DNA of 27,505 bases from a virus. A program made the position numbers and the translations under genes. Under the pieces are notes generated by a model that had not been told where the DNA came from, did not search any database, and worked only from the letters and a program-made list of their open reading frames with translations. Location: positions 1-27,505 of the IMG/VR virus record IMGVR_UViG_3300033141_000910. One strand, written 5' to 3'. Positions 7,113 through 13,054 of the stretch are shown here, piece by piece. Position 1 is the first letter of the stretch. Each line of letters begins with the position of its first letter.

Positions 7113-7313
7113 ATGGAAACAGGAACAGTAAAATGGTTCAACAGTTCAAAGGGATATGGATTCATATCTCGAGAAGAAGGTGAAGATGTATTTGTTCATC
7201 ACAGTGTGATTGTCGCCGAAGGCTACAAATCATTGGATGAAGGAGATAAAGTTCAGTTTGATGTTGAAAACGGAGCAAAAGGTTTACAGGCTAATAACGT
7301 AACAGTTATATAA
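7113..7313 (+). CDS. csp: Cold-shock domain protein (CspA family), 66 aa
   Basis: This is a single-domain nucleic-acid chaperone that binds single-stranded RNA and DNA. It begins [15 protein letters not shown], with RNP1 (KGYGFI, about residues 14-19) and RNP2 (VFVHHS, about residues 27-32) both intact. The length equals bacterial CspA proteins. A possible role is opening structured phage or host mRNAs, or antitermination as known for CspA; the phage role is inferred. AGAGGAAG precedes the ATG, and a strong terminator follows, so it may be transcribed as a short unit with the two genes upstream. Confidence 0.95.
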   Translation: METGTVKWFNSSKGYGFISREEGEDVFVHHSVIVAEGYKSLDEGDKVQFDVENGAKGLQANNVTVI

Positions 7314-7333
7314 ACAGTCAATCTTTTGAATGG

Positions 7334-7358
7334 AAGCCGCTCGGTGGGCGGCTTTTTT
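7334..7358 (+). terminator. Rho-independent terminator after the cold-shock gene
   Basis: AAGCCGCTC (7334-7342) pairs with GGGCGGCTT (7346-7354), nine pairs with one T:G, around GGT, followed by TTTT. The 26 bases beginning CGGCTTTTTTATTGCGCA at 7349 repeat those at 6506 with one mismatch. Confidence 0.9.
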
Positions 7359-7398
7359 ATTGCGCAGAATGGAATATAATTTATATAAGGAGAGATAA

Positions 7399-7794
7399 AT
7401 GGAAGCGAAATGGAATGTAGGAGATGATTATTTTATACGATTGAAGCCTATCAAGGAACGTGCCAAGAATTTAAGTCAGGAAAAATTTGAGCAAGATTTA
7501 ATTATCAAGGTAATGCAGATAATCAATGGTCGTCAGTTACCGATTGGCAGCAACAAGACAATACCAGTGAGGGTTCATTCATATGGTTCGTGGGAAACGG
7601 CTAAGATGGATATAATGAAGGAGATAATAGAATTACTTCAGGGGAAGGTACAGGTAAAGATGGAAGAAAAGTTCTCATTAGATACGAATGAAGCCAAGAT
7701 TAAATGGGCTAAGGAGTTACAGGATTTAGCTGGTTCGATAGTAGCATTACAGAATGCGTTCAAGATAATTGAAATGGATTTTGACAAAAAATAA
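7399..7794 (+). CDS. Hypothetical protein, 131 aa
   Basis: A basic N-terminal part (WNVGDDYFIRLKPIKERAKN) is followed by helical regions (FEQDLIIKVMQIING, IKWAKELQDLAGSIVALQNA). I recognise no domain. AAGGAGAG precedes the ATG. A perfect TATAAT lies 19 bases before the start (7375-7380), but no good -35 partner was found. The stop is immediately followed by the first of three strong promoters. Confidence 0.7.
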   Translation: MEAKWNVGDDYFIRLKPIKERAKNLSQEKFEQDLIIKVMQIINGRQLPIGSNKTIPVRVHSYGSWETAKMDIMKEIIELLQGKVQVKMEEKFSLDTNEAKIKWAKELQDLAGSIVALQNAFKIIEMDFDKK

Positions 7795-7796
7795 AT

Positions 7797-7825
7797 TTGA
7801 CAATGAAACTTTTGTTTTGTATATT
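7797..7825 (+). promoter_or_regulatory. Sigma70-like promoter P1
   Basis: TTGACA (7797-7802), a 17-base spacer ending TTTTG, and TATATT (7820-7825). It lies three bases after the upstream stop and serves the 7861 gene. The -35 box is the perfect consensus and the spacing is ideal, so it should be read by unmodified host RNA polymerase. Confidence 0.88.
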
Positions 7826-7830
7826 ACTGA

Positions 7831-7853
7831 TGTTGGTAATAGAACTAAACAAA
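7831..7853 (+). repeat. Shared 23-base 5' leader, copy 1
   Basis: The 23 bases from TGTTGGTAATAG to ACTAAACAAA are identical to 8185-8207. Each copy begins six bases after its -10 box, so it would form the very start of the transcript. The spacing from promoter to leader is the same in both places. Confidence 0.85.
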
Positions 7854-7860
7854 GGAAAAC

Positions 7861-8148
7861 ATGATGAAAGCATATTTAGGTGAATACGTTATAACTGGTA
7901 AATATAATTACAGAGGAAGAGTAACGGCTATTCATACAAGTTTTGATCGAACAGGTGAAAACGAAAAATGGTTAAATGCTCAAAGCGTCAAGGTTACAGA
8001 TGAAGAACGGAATGGAAAATGGTATTCCGTATTATGTAAAGATGGTGGTTCTGTGTTAGTTTCTGAAAGCGACATCACAAAAAAGGAACAACCTTATCCA
8101 TTAAACAATTTATGGGAAAGCGAATATTTTAATCAAGTTTCCATATAA
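7861..8148 (+). CDS. Conserved phage hypothetical protein, 95 aa
   Basis: ATG is present at 7861 and again at 7864; AAAGGAAAAC precedes them. The N-terminal segment GEYVITGKYNYRGRVTAIH and the segment VLCKDGGSVLVSESDI resemble a small family I recall from phage genomes, without a known function. The pattern suggests a compact beta-rich domain. The gene has its own promoter (P1) and leader, the next gene also has its own (P2), and the pair are therefore expressed as separate short units. Confidence 0.75.
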   Translation: MMKAYLGEYVITGKYNYRGRVTAIHTSFDRTGENEKWLNAQSVKVTDEERNGKWYSVLCKDGGSVLVSESDITKKEQPYPLNNLWESEYFNQVSI

Positions 8149-8150
8149 AT

Positions 8151-8179
8151 TTGACATTGATTTATTTATTTTGTATATT
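8151..8179 (+). promoter_or_regulatory. Sigma70-like promoter P2
   Basis: TTGACA (8151-8156), a 17-base spacer (TTGATTTATTTATTTTG) and TATATT (8174-8179). It has the same architecture as P1 and is followed by an identical leader. It serves the 8218 zinc-ribbon gene and probably those after it. Confidence 0.88.
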
Positions 8180-8184
8180 GCTAT

Positions 8185-8207
8185 TGTTGGTAATAGAACT
8201 AAACAAA
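8185..8207 (+). repeat. Shared 23-base 5' leader, copy 2
   Basis: Identical to 7831-7853 and placed the same distance after the -10 box. The conservation ends where the ribosome-binding site begins (AAGGATAAAAG here, GGAAAAC in copy 1). Confidence 0.85.
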
Positions 8208-8217
8208 AGGATAAAAG

Positions 8218-8496
8218 ATGAGCTTACCATTATTGCACAAGTATAACAAAAAGATGAACACGATGTATTGTCCAGAATGTAAGTCATATGAAGTTTTCGC
8301 TGATGGTAGTGGAACTATCACACTTCCCGCAGGTTTTGGATTTATACCTGGTGACGACAAATTTTCTATTGCTGTCATTAAGTATAAAGGTTGGGTTGGA
8401 GAATGTGAACTTTGTCATCGTGAAGTATTCAATTGGACTTCTAAAAAGGTATCAAATACCTATCCTAAATCAATAAACAAAAGACTTAATAAATAG
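8218..8496 (+). CDS. Zinc-ribbon protein, 92 aa
   Basis: Two cysteine pairs, C-P-E-C near residues 19-22 and C-E-L-C near residues 64-67, are spaced as in zinc ribbons that bind one zinc ion. Between them lies a hydrophobic, glycine-rich segment (TLPAGFGFIPGDDKF). The C-terminus is basic. Such small ribbons in phages often bind nucleic acid or modify host transcription machinery, but no specific role can be read here. AAGGATAAAAG precedes the ATG; an in-frame ATG at 8254 is a weaker alternative. It is driven by promoter P2. Confidence 0.75.
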   Translation: MSLPLLHKYNKKMNTMYCPECKSYEVFADGSGTITLPAGFGFIPGDDKFSIAVIKYKGWVGECELCHREVFNWTSKKVSNTYPKSINKRLNK

Positions 8497-8507
8497 AGGA
8501 ATGAGTT

Positions 8508-8702
8508 ATGTGTAATTCGTGTGAATTATTAGTAATTAATGGCGTCAAATGTCATGAACAGGGATGTCCAGATGCTTGGAAGGATTATGTAGCAGAGTGT
8601 GTTTGGTGTGGTAGTGAATTTACACCAGAGTTTAAAGGACAGCGTTATTGTGATGAATCATGTTCTAATAATGATGGGTATACACATTTTTCTTGTTCGT
8701 AA
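8508..8702 (+). CDS. Cysteine-rich zinc-binding phage protein, 64 aa
   Basis: Eight or more cysteines fall in paired arrangements: C-N-S-C at the start, C-H-E-Q-G-C near residues 15-20, C-V-W-C near 31-34 and C-D-E-S-C near 48-52. The string INGVKCHEQGCPDAWKDY is a pattern I recall in small proteins of many unrelated phages, with no known function. Two zinc sites are likely. GAGGAATGAGTT precedes the ATG, and the gene lies 11 bases after the previous one, so the two probably share a transcript. Confidence 0.8.
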   Translation: MCNSCELLVINGVKCHEQGCPDAWKDYVAECVWCGSEFTPEFKGQRYCDESCSNNDGYTHFSCS

Positions 8703-8720
8703 ATAATGGATGGAAGGGTT

Positions 8721-9194
8721 ATGAATTTATTAACTATTGAAGCATTAGATAAATTACCAACACCGCGACTATTAGCATACTTCAAAAGGATTCGTTCAGG
8801 AGTATTTGGTAGCGCAGTTTGTGATTGTTGTGGAGAGTCAGTTAGCGAAATATATGGTGAGGATAGCAACGAAAACATACGACATTTAAAATTAGACCAA
8901 CATTATGCCGCAGTTAAAAAGATATTAAGTGGTCGATGTCATGTTCCTAAAAAGGTTCACAAATATGGTCGTGGTAGGAGTTATCGTTATCGGGAATTTC
9001 GGGAATTGCGGAAAAATGTATGTCGAGAGTTAAACTTAACACATGAGCATCCTCTTGTAAAGCGTGAACTTAAAGAGCGAATCAAATTAGGTTCATATCA
9101 TGTATATAGTTTCAATTCACCCGCGATCAATTTCACTAAGAAGGACAATGAATTTCTTAAAAAGTATGACGAAAATAAACTTGACACGGATTGA
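8721..9194 (+). CDS. Conserved phage hypothetical protein, 157 aa
   Basis: An upstream ATG at 8706 exists, but the ATG at 8721 has GGAAGGG at a good distance and gives the start MNLLTIEALDKLPTPRLLAY. This opening (LDKLPT-R-LL) recurs in hypothetical proteins of T4-like phages. A C-D-C-C cluster near residue 34 may be a partial metal site. The middle is very basic (HKYGRGRSYRYREFRELRKN), which suggests nucleic-acid binding. The last codons contain the -35 box of promoter P3, so gene and promoter overlap. Confidence 0.7.
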   Translation: MNLLTIEALDKLPTPRLLAYFKRIRSGVFGSAVCDCCGESVSEIYGEDSNENIRHLKLDQHYAAVKKILSGRCHVPKKVHKYGRGRSYRYREFRELRKNVCRELNLTHEHPLVKRELKERIKLGSYHVYSFNSPAINFTKKDNEFLKKYDENKLDTD

Positions 9195-9209
9195 TTTATT
9201 TCGTATATT
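9181..9209 (+). promoter_or_regulatory. Sigma70-like promoter P3
   Basis: TTGACA (9181-9186), a 17-base spacer with the same TTGATTTATTT core as P2, and TATATT (9204-9209). It begins inside the last codons of the upstream gene and drives the lipoprotein gene. It lacks the 23-base leader of P1 and P2. Confidence 0.88.
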
Positions 9210-9238
9210 CTTTTAGTTAATTAATAAAAGGAAATGTT

Positions 9239-9607
9239 ATGAAGAATTATATTATTACAATCGTATTTTTAATTGGTTTGATTTCCATGTTAAGTTGTGA
9301 AGATGGAATCAATGAAGGTGAAGTATATGCTAAGGAATATGAACCGGCACGTACACAGTTGATTATGACGCCAATGATTGTTTCGACAGGAAAAACAACT
9401 ATTACGACAATGACTCCGATGTATGTATATGATGATGAAGACTATGTAATTCATATTCATAAATTCAACGAAGAAACTCAAGAATTTGATACCAACACTT
9501 TTTATACAGACAACGTTACATATAATCAAATAAATGTAGGTGATTGGTTTGTATACGACGAAGAATTATATACAGCAGATGATCCTGATATTAAAAAAAG
9601 GAAGTAG
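9239..9607 (+). CDS. Predicted lipoprotein, 122 aa
   Basis: The N-terminus (MKNYIITIVFLIGLISMLSC) has a short basic start, a hydrophobic core and a lipobox-like L-S-C ending at Cys20. The cysteine is followed by acidic residues (EDGINEGE). The mature part is about 100 residues, acidic and beta-rich in look (VIVSTGKTTITTMTPMYVYDD). Phage lipoproteins such as T5 Llp block receptors and prevent superinfection; a similar role is plausible here but unproven. The gene has its own host-type promoter (P3), consistent with expression early in infection. AAAAGGAAA precedes the ATG. Confidence 0.8.
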   Translation: MKNYIITIVFLIGLISMLSCEDGINEGEVYAKEYEPARTQLIMTPMIVSTGKTTITTMTPMYVYDDEDYVIHIHKFNEETQEFDTNTFYTDNVTYNQINVGDWFVYDEELYTADDPDIKKRK

Positions 9608-9612
9608 ATGTT

Positions 9613-9927
9613 ATGAGAAAGTCTTATGAAGAAGCGTTAATAAATTTTTTACACAAGTTAGATGAACGAAATGTTGCTTATTACAAAGAACATTTCCCGA
9701 CGTTAGAACCCAGCATATTTGAAGTTCATCCTGGTCGTAAATATGATAAAATTGTTCGTATTACGAATCAGAGTTCTGTGTATGGATTTATCAATAAGGA
9801 AACAGGTGGGATTATAAAAGCAGCATCGTGGAAAGCTCCTGAGCCTAAGAAACGTGCTCGAGGTAACATTTTCAACGACAATCCGCTTGACGGGACAACA
9901 ATTGCTGGTGTTATGTATTTAAAATAA
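9613..9927 (+). CDS. Conserved phage hypothetical protein, 104 aa
   Basis: The C-terminal half has a pattern I recognise from many phages: GRKYDKIVRI, then YGFINKETGGIIKAASWKAP, then ARGNIFNDNPLDG near the end. No function is known to me. The domain is compact and probably beta-rich. The ATG lies six bases after the previous stop, with AAAAGGAAGTAG overlapping that stop, so translation is likely coupled to the lipoprotein gene. Confidence 0.8.
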   Translation: MRKSYEEALINFLHKLDERNVAYYKEHFPTLEPSIFEVHPGRKYDKIVRITNQSSVYGFINKETGGIIKAASWKAPEPKKRARGNIFNDNPLDGTTIAGVMYLK

Positions 9928-9939
9928 AGGGTATTAAAA

Positions 9940-10239
9940 ATGAAATTATTTGATGTTATAACGAGAGAGTACAGTGGTTATGATTGTGATGGTCACATGG
10001 TTAATCATCTTATAGCAGCTGACACAGCGATGGATGCTGTAAAAGTTATGTTGTTACATTGGGCTAATTCTGATATTAACTTTTCCAATTATGATATAAA
10101 AATCAGTGATAATGGTGATATTACTGTTAAATGTATTGATGATGATGGAGCTGATCTTGGAGAAGATGAATTATGGAGCGTACATACTTTTGTAGCGCCA
10201 GATATTAGTAAATTAACAGAAGCAACTATACTTACTTAG
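9940..10239 (+). CDS. Hypothetical acidic protein, 99 aa
   Basis: It is a small acidic protein with the visible segments YDCDGHMVNHLIAADTAMDA and VKCIDDDGADLGEDELWSVH. It has a predicted alpha/beta mix, two isolated cysteines and no known motif. AAGGGTATTAAAA precedes the ATG. It lies 12 bases after the previous gene and 11 before the next, in the same transcription unit. Confidence 0.7.
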   Translation: MKLFDVITREYSGYDCDGHMVNHLIAADTAMDAVKVMLLHWANSDINFSNYDIKISDNGDITVKCIDDDGADLGEDELWSVHTFVAPDISKLTEATILT

Positions 10240-10250
10240 AGGAATTAAAA

Positions 10251-10448
10251 ATGACTGAGGTTGAATTTACAAACCGATTAGACAGGGAATTAGCCATTGG
10301 AACGTCTAAAGGATTGAAGCAGGGTGCTGATTTTATTATGGGAATGGCAACAGCACGTTTTTCTGATAAAAAGGATAGAGAGGCTGGGAATTTGCGAGAT
10401 TTAGCGGACAAATTATATGAATTGAGTGAAGCCGAATATCCAGAATAG
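10251..10448 (+). CDS. Hypothetical helical protein, 65 aa
   Basis: This charged, helical small protein (EVEFTNRLDRELAIGTSKGL, then REAGNLRDLADKLYELSEAE) has no recognised domain. GAGGAATT precedes the ATG. Its stop lies 13 bases before the RNA ligase start, so the two are probably translated from one message. Confidence 0.65.
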   Translation: MTEVEFTNRLDRELAIGTSKGLKQGADFIMGMATARFSDKKDREAGNLRDLADKLYELSEAEYPE

Positions 10449-10461
10449 AAAGGAAGTTAAT

Positions 10462-11412
10462 ATGAGTACAAAATATTCTGAAATTATGAATCCGAGTGGT
10501 TTGAATGGAAAGCTATTACGGATGGACAAAGAATTACACGGAAAGTTATTCAATTTGTCGGCTCACGTTACTGAGAAGATACATGGAGAGAATTTTCGTA
10601 TAGGTATTGATAGCAAAGGTGAATACATTGGGCAGAAGAATATGATGTTTCGCACCTTTGAAGAGCATCCTAATTGGAACAGGATGAATGAAAAGACGAA
10701 ACGTGAGATTGAGGTTATTCATGCTTACATTCGTGAATTAAAGAAACTCCCAAAGTATAAGACCAAGAGCGTTACTTTTTATGGTGAACTATATGGTAAT
10801 GGAATGCAGAAGGGATTCACTTATTCATTTGAAGGATTAGAGGTTCGTTGGATTGATATTCGTGCTAACGACAAGTATTTTGGTTACAAGGAAGCGTACT
10901 TCATTTTTGATATTTTAGATTTAGATGTAATGTTTTCGTTTGGTGAAATGACGATTAAAGAAGCCTTTGATTTAGATATTGAAAACATTTCGTCTCAGGT
11001 TGCAAATGAAGATTACATTGAAGGTGTTGTAATTGTTCCTATTGATAATCCTGATTGGTGGAGATTTTCTTCACGTCTTATTTTCAAATATAAGACTAAG
11101 AAGTTTGCTGAAGCAAAGCAGGGAAAACATAAGGGTGAAAAACCTATCAACAATTTTGTTTCTAAGTATGTTGATTTTGTAACAGAGGCTCGTATTGAAC
11201 ATGCCATTGAAGCATTAAAGGAACAGGGTGTAGAAATTTTATATGAAATGAAGGATTTACAGCATATTCCGAAGGCTGTTATTATGGACATTGAAAAGGA
11301 AGAAAATGACGGTGAGCCATTAGTTAAGGAAGATCGTAAGTATTTAGGTTCATACATTCCAAAGTTTTACAACGAGTATTTGGATAAGTTATTACAGGAG
11401 AAGATGAAATGA
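10462..11412 (+). CDS. rnl2: RNA ligase, T4 Rnl2-like, 316 aa
   Basis: ATP-dependent RNA ligases seal nicks by an enzyme-adenylate on a lysine. The nucleotidyltransferase motifs are all visible: motif I E-K-I-H-G with the lysine at residue 39 (T4 Rnl2 has the same E-K-I-H-G string at Lys35), motif III FYGELYG at about 106-112, IIIa YFIFDIL at 146-152, motif IV EGVVIVP at 187-193, and motif V LIFKYKTKKF with lysines at 209 and 211. The length matches Rnl2 (334 aa), leaving a C-terminal domain of about 90 residues. The start at 10462 follows AAAGGAAG; an upstream in-frame ATG at 10426 overlaps the previous gene and is unlikely. A role in tRNA or other RNA repair during infection is inferred. 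No polynucleotide kinase partner is in the window. Confidence 0.92.
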   Translation: MSTKYSEIMNPSGLNGKLLRMDKELHGKLFNLSAHVTEKIHGENFRIGIDSKGEYIGQKNMMFRTFEEHPNWNRMNEKTKREIEVIHAYIRELKKLPKYKTKSVTFYGELYGNGMQKGFTYSFEGLEVRWIDIRANDKYFGYKEAYFIFDILDLDVMFSFGEMTIKEAFDLDIENISSQVANEDYIEGVVIVPIDNPDWWRFSSRLIFKYKTKKFAEAKQGKHKGEKPINNFVSKYVDFVTEARIEHAIEALKEQGVEILYEMKDLQHIPKAVIMDIEKEENDGEPLVKEDRKYLGSYIPKFYNEYLDKLLQEKMK

Positions 11413-11627
11413 AATTTTTGAGGTGGTTTAAGAAATACAAGAATTTTTATATTGAACCCGGTATTTACATTTATCCTAATGACACAATATGTAATTATGG
11501 AATTACCAGCACAGTTCGATTTTTAGAAAAATTTACTGTGATGGGTCGTGATGAAAAAGAAGCTCACGAAACAGCATTTAATGTATTAAATGAAAAATAT
11601 CCAAATTGGAATGTTTGGTTATTTTAA
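11409..11627 (+). CDS. Hypothetical protein, 72 aa
   Basis: It overlaps the RNA ligase stop by four bases (ATGA), a sign of coupled translation. The protein is basic at the start (MKFLRWFKKYKNFY) and then shows GIYIYPNDTICNYG and a helix with DEKEAHETAFNVLNEKYPNW. It has no recognised domain. By coupling it may work with the ligase, but this is inference. Confidence 0.7.
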   Translation: MKFLRWFKKYKNFYIEPGIYIYPNDTICNYGITSTVRFLEKFTVMGRDEKEAHETAFNVLNEKYPNWNVWLF

Positions 11628-11632
11628 ACAGT

Positions 11633-11727
11633 ATGGAAGTTACAGGAGGAAAACCTGTTGAACGCAGCGTATAAACCTAACGGCTGTTGGCTGCCGATGG
11701 ACGCGGAGTAAAAACCAGCACTTCCAT
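11633..11727 (+). ncRNA. Structured RNA element enclosing a micro-ORF
   Basis: ATGGAAGT (11633-11640) pairs perfectly with ACTTCCAT (11720-11727), closing a 95-base domain. Inside are a hairpin ACAGG/CCTGT (11642-11646 with 11654-11658) whose loop side carries AGGAGG, and a second possible hairpin CGGC/GCCG (11681-11684 with 11693-11696). An intrinsic terminator follows directly. The region is visibly richer in G and C than its surroundings. I do not recognise it as a tRNA or as a riboswitch or ribozyme I know. Confidence 0.45.
11658..11711 (+). CDS. 17-residue micro-ORF (MNAAYKPNGCWLPMDAE)
   Basis: AGGAGG (11644-11649) is followed after eight bases by TTG (11658), then 16 further sense codons and TAA (11709-11711). 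This is a full Shine-Dalgarno at proper spacing. Most of the Shine-Dalgarno lies in a small hairpin that also pairs with the first base of the start codon, so translation could be controlled by structure. The peptide has no membrane character. A leader peptide or a small functional peptide are both possible. The short length means chance cannot be excluded. Confidence 0.4.
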   Translation: MNAAYKPNGCWLPMDAE

Positions 11728-11733
11728 TTTATG

Positions 11734-11769
11734 AAACCCGATTATTTTAATTGATGATCGGGTTTTTTT
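11734..11769 (+). terminator. Rho-independent terminator ending the accessory block
   Basis: AAACCCGAT (11734-11742) pairs perfectly with ATCGGGTTT (11757-11765) around a 14-base loop, followed by a run of T. It ends transcription from the RNA ligase unit and separates it from the neck genes. Confidence 0.9.
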
Positions 11770-11803
11770 ATGCCTGCTTATACGTGATTTTGTTCTTTTC
11801 TTA

Positions 11804-11811
11804 TATTTATA
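11804..11811 (+). promoter_or_regulatory. TATTTATA box upstream of neck genes (candidate late promoter)
   Basis: TATTTATA lies in the short gap between terminator and neck gene, 34 bases before the ATG. The surrounding TTCTTATATTTATATCTGAT resembles the box at 3514. It would be well placed for a late promoter of the neck and tail block. The link to T4-type late transcription is by analogy only. Confidence 0.35.
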
Positions 11812-11844
11812 TCTGATATATAGTATTTAATTTGGAGAAAAAAT

Positions 11845-13044
11845 ATGCCTGTATTTGAAGAATCCTCAATATGGAATGATGATCCTGGAGTTGTATCTGG
11901 GAGCACAGCATTTGGATTTTACGACAATGATGTTACATTTACGAATGACGCTTTGAATTTTTCGAGGTGGGCTGCTCGTAGACTTGGTTATCCCGTTGTT
12001 GAAATTGAGATGGTAGATTATGAATTTTACGAATGTTTTGAAGAAGCAGTGAGTGAATTCACTAATCAAGTAAATCAGTTTAACATTCGAGAAAATAGAT
12101 TAGCTGCACAAGGATTATCAACAGATATAAATTTAACACAAAAAACAGTAATAAGTCCTGGGTTATCACAAGTTATTCGTTTGGCTAAGGCTTATGGTGC
12201 TGAGGCTGGTGCTGGTGGTAATGTAACGTGGCACAGTGGAAGTGTTGAAGTGAGTGCTGGAAGACAAGATTATGATTTAAAGGATTGGGCGGCACAAAAT
12301 GTAGGTGGGAAGCCAATTGAAATTAAAAGGATATTCCACACAGGTCGTCCGGCTGTATCAAGATATTATGATCCATTTGTAGAAACTGGAATAGCAAGAA
12401 ATAATTTAATGGATGAATTTGGTTGGGGCGGTTGGCAACCAGCGATGGAATATGTAATGTTTCCGATATATGAAGATTTATTGAGGGTTCAATCAGTTGA
12501 GCTTAATGATCAGATACGTCGCTCGGCATATTCATTTGAAATTAAGAACAATGTATTAAAATTATTTCCTGTTCCGACGTCGGCATATAATGTATGGTTT
12601 GAATACATCATAATTGAAGATAGAGATGCAGCAGTAGTTCAAGGCACGACTGGTTCATTATCAGAGCAAGATACATCTTCATCAACGAGCGAAGTTCAAT
12701 CAGATTATTCTAACATTCAATATCAACAAATTGAGTATGTTTCGATTAATCAACCTGGAAAATATTGGGTAAGAAAATATGGATTAGCTTGTGCAAAGGA
12801 AACGCTTGGAAATGTGCGTGGGAAGTATCAACAAATTCCTATTCCTAATGCAGAAGTCACATTAGATGGTGACACATTGAGGAGTGAGGCTCAGCAAGAA
12901 AAGGAATTACTTATTAGTCAATTGAGGGAAACATTAGAAGATGCTTCGATGATGTCACAGTGGGAAAAGAAAACCGCACAGGAGGAAGCAATGACGACTA
13001 TATTAAAGAACATTCCGTCACCGCAAGGAATTTGGATAGCATAA
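11845..13044 (+). CDS. Neck / head-completion protein, gp13-like candidate, 399 aa
   Basis: The N-terminus (FGFYDNDVTFTNDALNFSRWAARRLGYP then VEIEMVDYEFYECFEEAVSE) follows the pattern of neck-type structural proteins in T4-like phages from environmental genomes: an early helix with a short R-R-L-G-x-P string, then a helix containing ECFEEA. The middle holds a beta-rich domain (YDLKDWAAQNVGGKPIEIKRI, FPIYEDLLRVQSVELNDQIR, LKLFPVPTSAYNVWFEYI). The C-terminal part is helical (KELLISQLRETLEDASMMSQ). T4 gp13 (309 aa) closes the filled head. Assignment is by recalled pattern and by position before the gp14-like gene. TTTGGAGAA precedes the ATG. Confidence 0.6.
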   Translation: MPVFEESSIWNDDPGVVSGSTAFGFYDNDVTFTNDALNFSRWAARRLGYPVVEIEMVDYEFYECFEEAVSEFTNQVNQFNIRENRLAAQGLSTDINLTQKTVISPGLSQVIRLAKAYGAEAGAGGNVTWHSGSVEVSAGRQDYDLKDWAAQNVGGKPIEIKRIFHTGRPAVSRYYDPFVETGIARNNLMDEFGWGGWQPAMEYVMFPIYEDLLRVQSVELNDQIRRSAYSFEIKNNVLKLFPVPTSAYNVWFEYIIIEDRDAAVVQGTTGSLSEQDTSSSTSEVQSDYSNIQYQQIEYVSINQPGKYWVRKYGLACAKETLGNVRGKYQQIPIPNAEVTLDGDTLRSEAQQEKELLISQLRETLEDASMMSQWEKKTAQEEAMTTILKNIPSPQGIWIA

Positions 13045-13054
13045 GGAGACAAAT

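Noticed and set aside
7360-7389. Promoter TTGCGC-N18-TATAAG before the 7399 gene
   Set aside because: The -10 would overlap the ribosome-binding site and put the RNA start at the start codon. A nearby TATAAT has no -35 partner.
8706-8720. Earlier ATG for the 8721 gene
   Set aside because: GGAAGGG is correctly placed only for 8721; the earlier ATG has no ribosome-binding site.
10426-10461. Longer N-terminus of the RNA ligase from ATG at 10426
   Set aside because: It overlaps the previous gene, and the ATG at 10462 has AAAGGAAG at proper distance and places the catalytic lysine at residue 39, as in Rnl2.
11633-11727. Possible tRNA, because the domain is closed by an acceptor-like stem near a CCA
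   Set aside because: There is no T-loop (TTCGA type), no D-loop pattern and no anticodon arm of the right length at the right place.
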